The notes under the pieces: model-generated
What the model was told of the DNA's origin: nothing
The model's database searches: none
What the model saw: only the letters and a program-made list of their open reading frames with translations
Program-made: the position numbers and the translations under genes
Shown here: positions 6,734-14,542 of the stretch, in pieces
How positions within the stretch are numbered: position 1 is the stretch's first letter
Layout of the letters: the number at the start of each line of letters is the position of its first letter
DNA from: a virus
Length of the DNA: 43,229 bases
Reading direction: 5' to 3' (one strand)
Virus record (IMG/VR): IMGVR_UViG_3300046820_000897
Coordinates: 1-43,229 of that record

Positions 6734-7937
6734 TAAGGCGGTTGAACTGCTGAGAAAGTATAAGATTGCTTATTTGGCGATGGAGGTGCGTTGTGGCAAG
6801 ACTTTGACCTCAATGGCTGCTGCCCATAAGTTTGGTGCTAAGTCAGTCTTATTTGTAACCAAGAAGAAAGCCATCATTGATATTGTCAACCAATTTAGTG
6901 GTAGTGGCATTGAGATGGGGATTTATGTCACCAACTATGAGCAACTTGGCAATGTGCATGAGTCATTTGACCTGATCATAATTGATGAGGCACATAGTTT
7001 GGCTGCCTTTCCGGTACCATCTGCTCGTGCAAAGGAGTTGAAACGCATCTGCTTTGGGAAGCCAATAATTTATTTGAGTGGTACACCGAACCCCGAGTCA
7101 TTCTCTCAGCTTTACCATCAGTTCTGGGTGAGCAGTTACTCGCCATTTGACCACTATCAGAATTTCTACAAATGGGCTACTCAATTTGTGAACGTGAAGA
7201 AGATGAAGATAAATGGTCAGTCCTTCAACAATTATGACCAGGCTGACAAGAAAATGGTTATGGATTTATGTGGTCATTTGTTTCTCACGTTCACACAAGA
7301 ACAAGCAGGGTTTGAGTCACTTGTAAATGAACACATCCATCACGTTGAGATGCTTGAGTCAACCTATACACTTGCAAATAGGCTTAGGATTGATAAGGTG
7401 GTGAGGAATAAAGAAGGGCAGGTGGTTCTTGGTGATACGGCAGTTAAGTTGTTGCAAAAATTGCACCAAGTGTATAGTGGCACTGTCATTGTTGATGAGC
7501 CTGAACGAATGGCAAAGGTTGTTGATTATAATAAAGTCCAATATATTAAGGACAAATTTGTAGGATTAAAGATTGCCATATATTATAAATTCATCGCTGA
7601 AGAAATGGCAATTAGGTATGTTTTCGGGTCTGATAGAATCACTACTGAGGCAAGTGTGTTCAATGAGTCAACCAATTTGATTTTTATATCTCAGATTCAG
7701 TCTGGTCGCGAAGGGGTCAACATCTCAACTGCTGATGCTCTGGTGTTCTTAAATATTGACTTCTCGGCAGTATCGTATTGGCAAGCAAGAGCAAGAATTC
7801 AGACCAAAGATCGGGTTAAAGAGGCAAATATTCATTGGATATTTAGTCGTGGAGGTATTGAGGATAAGATATATGAGGCAGTGATGAACAAGAAAGACTA
7901 CACCACCTATCACTTTAAAAAGGACTTCAATATATGA
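6687..7937 (+). CDS. SNF2/DEAH-type superfamily 2 helicase
   Basis: The 416-residue protein has a Q-like RDYQEEISNKAVELL start, Walker A MEVRCGKTL at 32-40, the DEAH box at about 100-103 (LIIIDEAHSL), motif III LSGTPNPE near 131, and a C-terminal helicase domain ending in the arginine-finger motif QARARIQTK near 365. This is the compact phage form of the SNF2 family that remodels or unwinds DNA. The start at 6687 is chosen because the motif-bearing region begins there; an upstream in-frame ATG at 6630 lies deep in the preceding gene. It overlaps the next peptide by ATGA. Confidence 0.88.
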   Translation: MKSTLRLRDYQEEISNKAVELLRKYKIAYLAMEVRCGKTLTSMAAAHKFGAKSVLFVTKKKAIIDIVNQFSGSGIEMGIYVTNYEQLGNVHESFDLIIIDEAHSLAAFPVPSARAKELKRICFGKPIIYLSGTPNPESFSQLYHQFWVSSYSPFDHYQNFYKWATQFVNVKKMKINGQSFNNYDQADKKMVMDLCGHLFLTFTQEQAGFESLVNEHIHHVEMLESTYTLANRLRIDKVVRNKEGQVVLGDTAVKLLQKLHQVYSGTVIVDEPERMAKVVDYNKVQYIKDKFVGLKIAIYYKFIAEEMAIRYVFGSDRITTEASVFNESTNLIFISQIQSGREGVNISTADALVFLNIDFSAVSYWQARARIQTKDRVKEANIHWIFSRGGIEDKIYEAVMNKKDYTTYHFKKDFNI

Positions 7938-8101
7938 AAACAATCCCTTACATCCTAATGGTAATTTATTTTTTCATTGTATCAATTCCCATATTTATCA
8001 TTATTTTTATCATCACTCACACATTTTATACACTTAAAAACACAACACAATGCATCAAAAAAAGACTCACTCAATCTCTGAGTACATCCAAGGCAACTTA
8101 G
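7934..8101 (+). CDS. Membrane micropeptide with VSIP motif (module A)
   Basis: An ATGA overlap with the helicase opens a 55-codon frame with a very hydrophobic segment at residues 6-29 (YILMVIYFFIVSIPIFIIIF). The tail (NTTQCIKKRL) is basic and overlaps the next gene. A similar 36-residue peptide at 40803-40913 has YFIFVSIPVAIIVHLL in the same membrane position. Retention in both early modules suggests a small inner-membrane phage protein. Function unknown. Confidence 0.5.
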   Translation: MKTIPYILMVIYFFIVSIPIFIIIFIITHTFYTLKNTTQCIKKRLTQSLSTSKAT

Positions 8102-8265
8102 ATAGGAAGAACGTAAGATGGCGGTTAAAAGATGGAGAATGGATGTTTGAGATCCATCCTAAGATTTGGGGGTCAGAGGAGATGTTTGACCTATATTACC
8201 CATCTTATGAGTACATCAAATTCAATGATAAAGGAAGCAATCCTGATAAAACTAAGATAAAATGA
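8050..8265 (+). CDS. Hypothetical protein, 71 residues
   Basis: A soluble protein beginning MHQKKTHSISEYIQGNLDRK, with WRLKDGEWMFEIHPKIWG in the middle and a basic tail. It overlaps the membrane micropeptide upstream in another frame and the methyltransferase downstream by ATGA. No family recognised. Confidence 0.6.
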   Translation: MHQKKTHSISEYIQGNLDRKNVRWRLKDGEWMFEIHPKIWGSEEMFDLYYPSYEYIKFNDKGSNPDKTKIK

Positions 8266-8882
8266 AAATACTTGAACTATTTGCTGGCAGTAGATCAATA
8301 GGAAAAGCTGCTGAACAACTTGGTATGACTGTATTTTCATCTGACTTAATACCTTTTGAAAAGATAGATTACGCAGTAAGCATAATTGATTTTGATGTAA
8401 ATAAAGTACCTTTTGTGCCAGATGTAATATGGGCATCACCTCCTTGTACATCATTCTCAGTTGCAAGCATTGGTAGACATTGGAATATTGACAATACACC
8501 TAAAACTGAAAGTGCTGCATTTGGGGTAAAACTGGTTGAAAAGACAATTGAAATAATTAAATATTTTCAAGAATTAAACCCAAATCTTATCTACTTTGCA
8601 GAAAACCCAAGAGGTAAGCTCAGGAAACTTCCGGTAATAAATTTTTTTGATAAAAGGCACACAGTCACATATTGCCAATATGGTGATAAAAGAATGAAGC
8701 CAACAGATATTTGGACTAATTCTGAAAGATGGAAACCAAGAAAGATGTGCAAAAATGGTGATACTTGCCACGTTTCCGCACCAAGAGGATCACAAACTGG
8801 TACTCAAGGCATGGAATCGCCATACGAAAAAAGCAAAATACCAGAACAATTGTGCCTTGAAATACTTAAATCTACAATATGA
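8262..8882 (+). CDS. DNA cytosine-C5 methyltransferase-like protein
   Basis: The 206-residue protein has the AdoMet-binding start LELFAGSRSIGKAAEQLG (4-21), the catalytic loop WASPPCTSFS (58-66, nucleophile Cys62) and AENPRG (113-118) in place of the usual ENV motif. QYGDKRMKPTDIW (139-151) matches a late conserved block. It is much shorter than typical Dcm proteins (over 300 residues), with little room for a target-recognition domain. This short phage type probably protects phage DNA from host restriction. It overlaps the VRR-NUC gene by ATGA. Confidence 0.85.
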   Translation: MKILELFAGSRSIGKAAEQLGMTVFSSDLIPFEKIDYAVSIIDFDVNKVPFVPDVIWASPPCTSFSVASIGRHWNIDNTPKTESAAFGVKLVEKTIEIIKYFQELNPNLIYFAENPRGKLRKLPVINFFDKRHTVTYCQYGDKRMKPTDIWTNSERWKPRKMCKNGDTCHVSAPRGSQTGTQGMESPYEKSKIPEQLCLEILKSTI

Positions 8883-9151
8883 AAGAATCAACACTCCAGA
8901 CAAAGATAAGTAACCGATTAAAAGAGCATGGGTGGTTTGTGACAAAGCTGATCAGCACCTCAACACCTGGGATTTGCGACTTGATGGCGATACGCAAAGG
9001 CACAGTCATAATGCTTGAGGTCAAGACTGACACCGGAGTTGTGTCTGAACTGCAACAATACATGATTGACAAGCTTAATGCAATGGGCATTTTTGCTCGT
9101 GTGGTTAGGGATGTTAGCGATGTGGATGTTTTTTGCTATAAACTACAATAA
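8879..9151 (+). CDS. VRR-NUC domain nuclease (module A)
   Basis: The 90-residue protein is a single VRR-NUC domain: STPGICDLMAIRKG (28-41, Asp34), MLEVKTDTG (45-53, Glu47 and Lys49) and the SELQQYMIDKL helix. Phage proteins of this type act as structure-specific nucleases, for example on Holliday-like junctions. It lies between the methyltransferase and the primase. Module B has its own VRR-NUC at 42695-43000, diverged in sequence. Confidence 0.85.
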   Translation: MKESTLQTKISNRLKEHGWFVTKLISTSTPGICDLMAIRKGTVIMLEVKTDTGVVSELQQYMIDKLNAMGIFARVVRDVSDVDVFCYKLQ

Positions 9152-9153
9152 TT

Positions 9154-11652
9154 ATGAACTACTTACAACTCGGCATCAATACTATTGCTGTAAATGAAAA
9201 TAAGCAGGCTATTTTCCCTTGGAAGGTCTACCAAGAGGAAATGATAAAGGAGGAGGAATTAAGCCGTCAAATGGCAGATAATAGGGCAAAAGGTGTGGCT
9301 ATTATTTGTGGAGCGGTGAGTGGTAATCTTGAGGTCATTGACATTGATACAAAGTATGAAACATATGACCTTTGGGAGGCCATACAATCAGCTATTCCTT
9401 CCGAATTATATGCGAAACTTCACATTGTAAAAACTCGTTCCAATGGCAAACACCTCATCTATAAATGCGAGGCGATTGAAAAGAATCAAAAACTTGCACA
9501 GCGACTACCAACATTGGAAGAAAGTAAGAATAACCCTTCCATTAAATCTTATTGCATTATTGAGACAAGGGGAGAAGGTGGATATGTTGTTGCACCGCCT
9601 ACACAAGGCTACGAAATTGAACAAGAAGGGATTTATGTCATCTCGCTTGATGAGCGCGAGGTATTGTTTGAGATTATGCGTTCCTTCAACGAAATCTTTG
9701 AAGAAGCGATAATTGAGGCACATCAAAGGCCGTCAACAAAGGAGTACGGACTCTCGCCATTCGATGATTATAATAGGCGAGGAGATATTGTTGACCTGAT
9801 GACTCGTAATGGGTGGGTTGTGGTGAAAGAAAATAGTGAGCGCATTTTTTTTTTAAGACCAGGGTCAAAGGCTGAGCATAGCGGATCATGGAACAAGGGT
9901 TTGGGGTTATTTAGTGTTTTTTCGGTCAATACACCATTTACTGTGCAAAAAGGCTACAAGCTATCAGCAGTATTTTCCATTTTGGAAACATCTGGTGACT
10001 TTAAGTTGGCTGCCAGGCGGTTGCTTGACATGGGATTCGGAGAAAAAAAAACATCCTTCGGTGACAAAGTAGAAAGGGAGTTATTCTCCAAGAAGAATGA
10101 TGGGGCAAGTAAGGATGATATGGTGACTTTGCTTGTCAAGAAGCACAACAAATCCCTTGATGATGCCAAAGTAATGGTTGATGAGCTTGATGCTCGTTGG
10201 GGAGAGGAGATTTGCACGTTCTGGGATGTTGATGACAAAGGAAAAGCAAGTATTAATCGGTACAAATTGCAAGTGTTTCTTACTACAATTGGGGGTTTTA
10301 GGCTATACTTTTATGACTCTTGGTCAACCATTTACAGATTGGTGAGGGTCAAGGATGGATTTGTTGAAGAGGCATCAACTGAGCAGATTAAAAGATTTAT
10401 CAAGGATTATGTGGATAAGTTGCCAGACTCGTTTGATGGAGGGGTTACACCTCAAGATTTACTTGAGTTGATTTACAAAGGCGCAACTGTTCTGTTTTCG
10501 GATGCGTTTTTTGAGTTTTTTGAGAGAGCAGAGCTATCATTTTTGAAGGATACCAAGAATGAGGGGTATTTTCCATTTAAGAATGGTGTAGTAGTGGTTG
10601 GAAAAGAGCGGATTGAGCTGAAAAGCTATGGAGAGTTGGGCAAGGTAGTCTGGAAATCGCAAGTAATTGACCATTTTATTGTCATTGATGGGGATATTGA
10701 ACTTGAGAAGATAGAATATTTTAGGTTTATTGAGAAGATTAGTGACTCCGACAAGGATAGGTATATCTATGCTTTGGGGTTGATTGGATATTTATTGCAC
10801 AATTATAAAGACCCATCAAGGCCATTTTCGGTGATCCTCGCAGAAGAGACTGAGAAGGAAGCCAATGGAGGAGGAACCGGAAAGGGGATATTCGTTAAAG
10901 CATTGGGGTATCTGCTCAATATTGTTCGAGTGGATGGTAAGAACTTCAAATTTGATAAGTCATTCGCCTTTCAAAGGGTTGACCTTGATACAAGGATACT
11001 GGCAATTGAGGATACAAGGAGAAACGTTGATTTTGAGGGATTTTATAGTATAATTACTGAAGGTATCACCGTAGAGAAGAAGAACAAGGATGAATTGTTT
11101 ATACCTTATTCGGACTCACCAAAGGTGATGTTCACCACGAACTATACAATACCAAACTCAGGGAATCATGCCAAACGTAGGCAGAAGGTGTTAGAATTTA
11201 GCGGTTATTTTGGGCCTAAGCGGACACCAGAGGATGAGTTTGGACATAAGCTTTTTGATGATTGGGACAAAGATGAGTGGAACCGGTTCTATAATTTAAT
11301 GTTTGATTGCGTACAAGGATACCTTGGTTTTGGGGTATTGGAAGTGGCATCTTCGGAGAAAATTAAACGCAAGCAGATCAGAGTCCAGTTCGGAGAGGAG
11401 TTTTTAGAGTACTTTTTGAGTGTTGTGGAGGAGCAATGTGGATGGATAAAGTTAGAGCAATTATATAACGATTTTATGACAATGAGTGGGTTTGATAAGA
11501 AGGATTATAGCGTAAAAAGGTTCACCAAAGGAATTGAAGAATCGTGTACCATTTTAAATATCGCGTACCTAAATAAGCGAGAAAAAAGTGCTGGAGGTAA
11601 AAAGATGTATAACTTTAATAGCGTAAAAATAACACATGATGATTTATTCTAA
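9154..11652 (+). CDS. Bifunctional primase-polymerase with superfamily 3-like helicase
   Basis: The 832-residue protein has an N-terminal Prim-Pol domain (residues 1-165): catalytic VIDIDTKYE (61-69, Asp63 and Asp65), TRSNGKHLIYK (94-104, His100) and ETRGEGGYVVAPPT (137-150). The C-terminal half is a D5/SF3-like ATPase: Walker A GGGTGKG (about 572-578), an acidic Walker B-like LAIEDT (about 614-619) and sensor VMFTTNY (about 658-664). Fused proteins of this kind prime and unwind DNA at phage origins. It is the last gene of early module A, and its 3' end carries two of the iteron-like repeats. Confidence 0.88.
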   Translation: MNYLQLGINTIAVNENKQAIFPWKVYQEEMIKEEELSRQMADNRAKGVAIICGAVSGNLEVIDIDTKYETYDLWEAIQSAIPSELYAKLHIVKTRSNGKHLIYKCEAIEKNQKLAQRLPTLEESKNNPSIKSYCIIETRGEGGYVVAPPTQGYEIEQEGIYVISLDEREVLFEIMRSFNEIFEEAIIEAHQRPSTKEYGLSPFDDYNRRGDIVDLMTRNGWVVVKENSERIFFLRPGSKAEHSGSWNKGLGLFSVFSVNTPFTVQKGYKLSAVFSILETSGDFKLAARRLLDMGFGEKKTSFGDKVERELFSKKNDGASKDDMVTLLVKKHNKSLDDAKVMVDELDARWGEEICTFWDVDDKGKASINRYKLQVFLTTIGGFRLYFYDSWSTIYRLVRVKDGFVEEASTEQIKRFIKDYVDKLPDSFDGGVTPQDLLELIYKGATVLFSDAFFEFFERAELSFLKDTKNEGYFPFKNGVVVVGKERIELKSYGELGKVVWKSQVIDHFIVIDGDIELEKIEYFRFIEKISDSDKDRYIYALGLIGYLLHNYKDPSRPFSVILAEETEKEANGGGTGKGIFVKALGYLLNIVRVDGKNFKFDKSFAFQRVDLDTRILAIEDTRRNVDFEGFYSIITEGITVEKKNKDELFIPYSDSPKVMFTTNYTIPNSGNHAKRRQKVLEFSGYFGPKRTPEDEFGHKLFDDWDKDEWNRFYNLMFDCVQGYLGFGVLEVASSEKIKRKQIRVQFGEEFLEYFLSVVEEQCGWIKLEQLYNDFMTMSGFDKKDYSVKRFTKGIEESCTILNIAYLNKREKSAGGKKMYNFNSVKITHDDLF

Positions 11653-11862
11653 TATGACATATAAATTGGGTACGTCAGATTTGGTCGGGAACGTCAAGGG
11701 TACGCGATTTTTACACGATTTTGGTAACGTAAGTGGTTGAGAATCAATGCGGATACGTCATTTACACGATTTTTTCTATTTTTTAGGGTATATCTGTTTT
11801 TTTTTCTGATTCTTATATATATAGAGAAAGAAGGAATGATGAAAATATCGTGTAATCGTGTA
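11541..11862. repeat. Iteron-like ATCG(T/C)GTA repeats, candidate replication origin
   Basis: The 8-mer ATCG(T/C)GTA or its complement occurs at 11541-11548, 11560-11567, 11701-11708, 11712-11719, 11763-11770, 11847-11854 and 11855-11862. The last two are in perfect tandem. The first two fall in the primase-helicase gene, the rest in the spacer after it. Clustering between a primase-helicase gene and a DnaA domain IV gene fits an origin recognised by one of these proteins. Confidence 0.55.
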
Positions 11863-12067
11863 CCCAAGGTTTTTTAGGGTGGGATTTTTGTTAGGGATTT
11901 TTGGATGTGGTAAAAGGGGTTTTTTGCTACCAGGGTAAACCTCGGATATACATAGTTACATGATTACTTAATAATATACTTTTCATTGATAAAAGGTCAA
12001 TTCAGTTATAAGAAGAAAGGGTACTGTGCAATGCAAGGTACTATTTAATACACTTTAATACTTAATT
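11653..12067. other. 415-base non-coding spacer, AT- and G-rich
   Basis: There is no credible gene. It holds five of the iteron-like sites, a T-rich tract (11771-11815) followed by TATATATA (11813-11822), and a G-rich stretch near 11875-11905 containing TTAGGGATTTTTGG, the same unit found many times at 12488-12615. This is the likeliest replication origin of the 34.5-kb unit. The promoter of the DnaA-like gene must also lie here, but I see no clear TAnnTTTG box. Confidence 0.55.
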
Positions 12068-12472
12068 ATGCTTACTAAGGAAAATTTGCTGTCAGTTATT
12101 TCATTTGTTAGTGGTTTACCAGAGGATGCGATTAGAAGCCAAAATAGGAGCCGTGGCTTGGTTCTTTGCCGTCATGCTTACTATTTCCTTGCTCGGCAAA
12201 ATATGGGCCTTAAATTGGCTGAAATAGGGGAAGTTTTTGGTGCTGATCATACTACTGTCATTCATGGGGTTCAAAAGGTCAAGGATATGCTCTCAATAGG
12301 GGATGAAATTACCTCCCAGTTCATTGACCAGGTCAATCTGTGCATTACTGAAAAGTATCTGATCCCAACAAGGTTGATCATATCAATACCAGGTGAAATT
12401 GAATCTGATGAAGTCATAGATTATCTAAAAGGGATTGGATGTGAGATTGAGAAAATAAATTATAATTTATAG
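12068..12472 (+). CDS. Free-standing DnaA domain IV protein
   Basis: The 134-residue protein matches the DNA-binding domain IV of DnaA (Bac_DnaA_C): NRSRGLVLCRHAYYFLARQN (26-45), LAEIGEVFG (50-58) and the signature ADHTTVIHGVQKV (59-71). The N-terminal ATPase domain is absent. About 45 extra residues follow (RLIISIPGEIESDEVIDYL). In DnaA this domain binds DnaA boxes; here it sits alone beside candidate iterons. It may bind the phage origin or compete for host DnaA sites. No exact DnaA box was seen nearby. Confidence 0.85.
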   Translation: MLTKENLLSVISFVSGLPEDAIRSQNRSRGLVLCRHAYYFLARQNMGLKLAEIGEVFGADHTTVIHGVQKVKDMLSIGDEITSQFIDQVNLCITEKYLIPTRLIISIPGEIESDEVIDYLKGIGCEIEKINYNL

Positions 12473-12487
12473 GATTTTTGTTTTGTT

Positions 12488-12615
12488 GTTGCGGAAATTT
12501 TTGTTGGTCGGGAATTTTTGGCGCGGGAATTTTTGGCGGGCGTGAATTTTTTGGGGTTTTTGGGGTTTTTGGCGGTTAGGGATTTTTGGGGGTTAGGGAT
12601 TTTTGGGGTTTTTGG
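12488..12615. repeat. Degenerate G-rich repeats, about ten units of GGG(A)ATTTTTGG
   Basis: Short units alternate G runs of two to five with T5 runs, for example GGGAATTTTTGGCGC, GGGGTTTTTGGGG and TTAGGGATTTTTGGGGG. The strand asymmetry is strong (G and T on the plus strand). The unit resembles ciliate telomere DNA (TTTTGGGG) and could fold into G-quadruplexes. One or two further units lie at about 11880-11903, so the repeats flank the DnaA-like gene. Confidence 0.75.
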
Positions 12616-12659
12616 CAAAAGTCAAAAAATGATCTAAAATGCTCAAAAATTGAAAAAAT

Positions 12660-12698
12660 CAACAGCATAAAGCTTACCAGCCAACAGCATAAAGCTTA
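12660..12698. repeat. 17-bp direct repeat, 22-bp period
   Basis: CAACAGCATAAAGCTTA occurs at 12660-12676 and 12682-12698, and a partial third copy CAACAG lies at 12711-12716. It lies between the G-rich repeats and the terminator. It could be a protein-binding site; no function is assigned. Confidence 0.7.
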
Positions 12699-12723
12699 TT
12701 AGATGACAGCCAACAGAAAAAAA

Positions 12724-12745
12724 AGCCCATAAAGGGCTAATTTTT
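12724..12745. terminator. Bidirectional terminator between convergent gene blocks
   Basis: AGCCC (12724-12728) pairs with GGGCT (12734-12738). An A-run precedes it and T5 (12741-12745) follows, so it can work in both directions. It separates the plus-strand replication block from the minus-strand block that ends here. Confidence 0.75.
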
Positions 12746-12911
12746 AGTAATTATAAACTTGAACATCATTGCTTTCATCAATCCAATGTGAAACGTGTTT
12801 TTCGCCATCAATTGAAACATCAATGTAAACGGTTAACCCTTCAATTGAGATATAAAAAGCATCTTGGCTGCATTGCTCAATTTTAAGGCCGTTAAAGGTA
12901 AAAGTATTCAT
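12744..12911 (-). CDS. Hypothetical protein, 55 residues
   Basis: The minus-strand frame starts at 12911: MNTFTFNGLKIEQCSQDAFY, then ISIEGLTVYIDVSIDGEKHV and an acidic C-terminus. It reads as a small all-beta protein. Its stop overlaps the T-run of the terminator. It is the last gene of the minus-strand block. No family recognised. Confidence 0.6.
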   Translation of the reverse strand: MNTFTFNGLKIEQCSQDAFYISIEGLTVYIDVSIDGEKHVSHWIDESNDVQVYNY

Positions 12912-12923
12912 GTAGTGTATTTT

Positions 12924-12982
12924 TGGTTAATACATGGCTTTGAGGGCCATGTTTCGGCTATTTAAGCCTCTTCAGTTAACCT
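12924..12982. repeat. 59-bp direct repeat, copy 1
   Basis: A 59-base sequence is exactly repeated at 13315-13373. It includes TAAGCCTCTTCAGTTAACCT, which encodes the end of the 112-residue minus-strand gene (RLTEEA and stop), plus 38 bases beyond. See the second copy for interpretation. Confidence 0.9.
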
Positions 12983-13300
12983 CTCATCAACTTTGAACCA
13001 TGTCCAATTACAAAATCCTATAGAATAATAATCAACACCTTCAACAGTAACTACAGGGAAAAAAAATACTCCATCTTCGTATTTATCAATAATGCCCTTT
13101 GGATATTCTGATAACTCATAAAAGCTACATGAATAATCTTTGCACTCGTCTAAAGATGCCTGAGATTCAAGGATTGATTTAGCTGTATCTAAATCAAATA
13201 AAGGACATTTCCACCCATTCCAACTTTTTGAAGGGTCATAGATTCCATTATAATTGATGCCGTCATCACCTGCTTGAAATAATCCGAATTGATAGCTCAT
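12962..13300 (-). CDS. Hypothetical acidic aromatic protein, 112 residues
   Basis: The protein begins MSYQFGLFQAGDDGINYNGI and is rich in Tyr, Trp, Asp and Glu. It has no membrane segment and no recognised motif. The last codons lie inside the 59-bp repeat. It belongs to the minus-strand block between the replication genes and the terminase. A host-takeover role is possible by position but not supported by sequence. Confidence 0.65.
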   Translation of the reverse strand: MSYQFGLFQAGDDGINYNGIYDPSKSWNGWKCPLFDLDTAKSILESQASLDECKDYSCSFYELSEYPKGIIDKYEDGVFFFPVVTVEGVDYYSIGFCNWTWFKVDERLTEEA

Positions 13301-13314
13301 AAAATTTATTTAAA

Positions 13315-13373
13315 TGGTTAATACATGGCTTTGAGGGCCATGTTTCGGCTATTTAAGCCTCTTCAGTTAACCT
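13315..13373. repeat. 59-bp direct repeat, copy 2
   Basis: An exact copy of 12924-12982. Here it overlaps only the last two bases of the hydrophobic micropeptide gene on the minus strand. The copy looks like a remnant of a duplicated gene end, with a different gene now upstream of it. Confidence 0.9.
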
Positions 13374-13464
13374 ATAGGCAATAAGGGTCTTGAAGTTGTC
13401 CAATAATAATGGCAGCGATAATAAGCGCGATAATTAAGCGTAAAAGTTGTTTATCTATTTTCAT
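13372..13464 (-). CDS. Membrane micropeptide with GQxQDxxC tail (module A)
   Basis: A 30-codon minus-strand frame starts at 13464: MKIDKQLLRLIIALIIAAII and then GQLQDPYCL. It has a basic N-terminus, one hydrophobic segment and a conserved tail. A 28-residue peptide at 37516-37602 in module B has the same plan and ends GQIQDQFCR. That similarity across opposite strands and different modules supports a real small membrane protein. It overlaps the upstream gene by 14 bases. Confidence 0.55.
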   Translation of the reverse strand: MKIDKQLLRLIIALIIAAIIIGQLQDPYCL

Positions 13465-13675
13465 GGCTGTAATTTAGAGATATGAATTTATCAAAATAGG
13501 CCTCTTCCTGAGCTTGTACATAGTATTTCGTATTTTCGCACTCTCTTTGATTATCTATGTACTTTTTACAGTATACTTTGCGCTCTTGATAATCGTAATA
13601 AAATAAATCTCCTTTATTAATCTTTGCGCCTGTTTTGTGGCACTTACTGGTAAATTTTGCTGTTAATAATTTCAT
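13451..13675 (-). CDS. Hypothetical Cys/Tyr-rich protein, 74 residues
   Basis: The protein begins MKLLTAKFTSKCHKTGAKIN, with GDLFYYDYQERKVYCKKY in the middle. The pattern 'A.F.SKC..TG..I.KGD..YYD...R..YC' resembles small phage proteins that hold one treble-clef-like zinc site, though I count only three or four candidate ligands. It starts four bases downstream of the Gp88-like stop. Confidence 0.6.
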   Translation of the reverse strand: MKLLTAKFTSKCHKTGAKINKGDLFYYDYQERKVYCKKYIDNQRECENTKYYVQAQEEAYFDKFISLNYSHENR

Positions 13676-13679
13676 GGTA

Positions 13680-14486
13680 TTAATATTGATTAATTACGAA
13701 ACCTGATAAATCTTTTTTAGCATCGCCTTTCGCCTTCAATCCAACTATAACACCAGAAGGGTCAAAGTACCTTAAATCTGATTCATCCCCATTGATTACG
13801 GAAATGCCGCCGTACGTATCGGGCAGCTCAGCTGCGAAAACTGCAGCAATATTGCCACCTAAACTAATTACCTCTAAACATTCATCAAAATTGCTTTCTG
13901 ACTTGCTAAAAGTTAGTTTGTAGTTTGTACCAAAATAGCGCCTAAATACGTTAATATTTTTAGTGTAATCGTAAAATAAAAGATTGGAATAAAAACCGTC
14001 AAGAAAATCAATACCGGTATATTTTTTTATAAGGCTCAAATGGTCAATATCACTTGTGCCGTTAAGCCTAATAGCGATTTGCTCAAATGTACCGTTCAAT
14101 AAATCTGTAGCTTTATTATGTATTTTTAAAATCTCATTTGCAAGCTGAATATAAAAAGCTTGCCTGTCATAGGCCCAAAATTTGGCTTTATTAATTCGGG
14201 ACAATTGCACATTTGAAAACCTGCCACGGCCTGCGCTGTATAGGCAACTTTTAATGCATCCCTTGCTTGCCATTGGGCAAAGATTGTGCGTCCCAATTGT
14301 ATTGGCGGGAGCAAGGTATAAGATATAAGTTGTTAACTCATTCTTTGCAGTTTTACTGTTGGTGCTGCCCTCGCTTAACAAGTTCTTTACTGCTTTATAC
14401 TTTTGTTCTGGCTTGTAAAGTGAGCGACCTGAATAGTTTAAACTTGTGGGTTTGCATCCGTTTTGCTCTTGTTTTGTAGTGTACAT
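13680..14486 (-). CDS. Gp88-family protein
   Basis: The 268-residue protein (start at 14486; an upstream in-frame start at 14558 would add a hydrophobic low-complexity lead) matches the phage Gp88 family. Its core is KTAKNELTTYILYLAPANT, LCPMASKGCIKSCLYSAGRG, then VQLSRINKAKFWAYDRQAF. The three closely spaced Cys are conserved in that family and suggest a metal or iron-sulfur centre, reminiscent of radical-SAM-like folds. Its molecular job is unknown. It is the longest gene of the minus-strand block. Confidence 0.75.
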   Translation of the reverse strand: MYTTKQEQNGCKPTSLNYSGRSLYKPEQKYKAVKNLLSEGSTNSKTAKNELTTYILYLAPANTIGTHNLCPMASKGCIKSCLYSAGRGRFSNVQLSRINKAKFWAYDRQAFYIQLANEILKIHNKATDLLNGTFEQIAIRLNGTSDIDHLSLIKKYTGIDFLDGFYSNLLFYDYTKNINVFRRYFGTNYKLTFSKSESNFDECLEVISLGGNIAAVFAAELPDTYGGISVINGDESDLRYFDPSGVIVGLKAKGDAKKDLSGFVINQY

Positions 14487-14542
14487 TTTTTTAGTTTTAG
14501 TTAGAGTGAAAAATAAAAGTAGAAAATAAAAAAAATGAGGTG

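Noticed and set aside
8262-9151. Methyltransferase plus VRR-NUC as a restriction-modification system
   Set aside because: VRR-NUC domains are mainly structure-specific, and module B has the nuclease alone. I keep it only as a low-interest observation.
11653-12067. DnaA-box origin of the TTATNCACA type
   Set aside because: I found no convincing match in this spacer; the ATCGTGTA repeats are the only clustered site.
12488-12698. CRISPR array
   Set aside because: The repeats are short, degenerate and unequally spaced, with no unique spacers and no cas genes.
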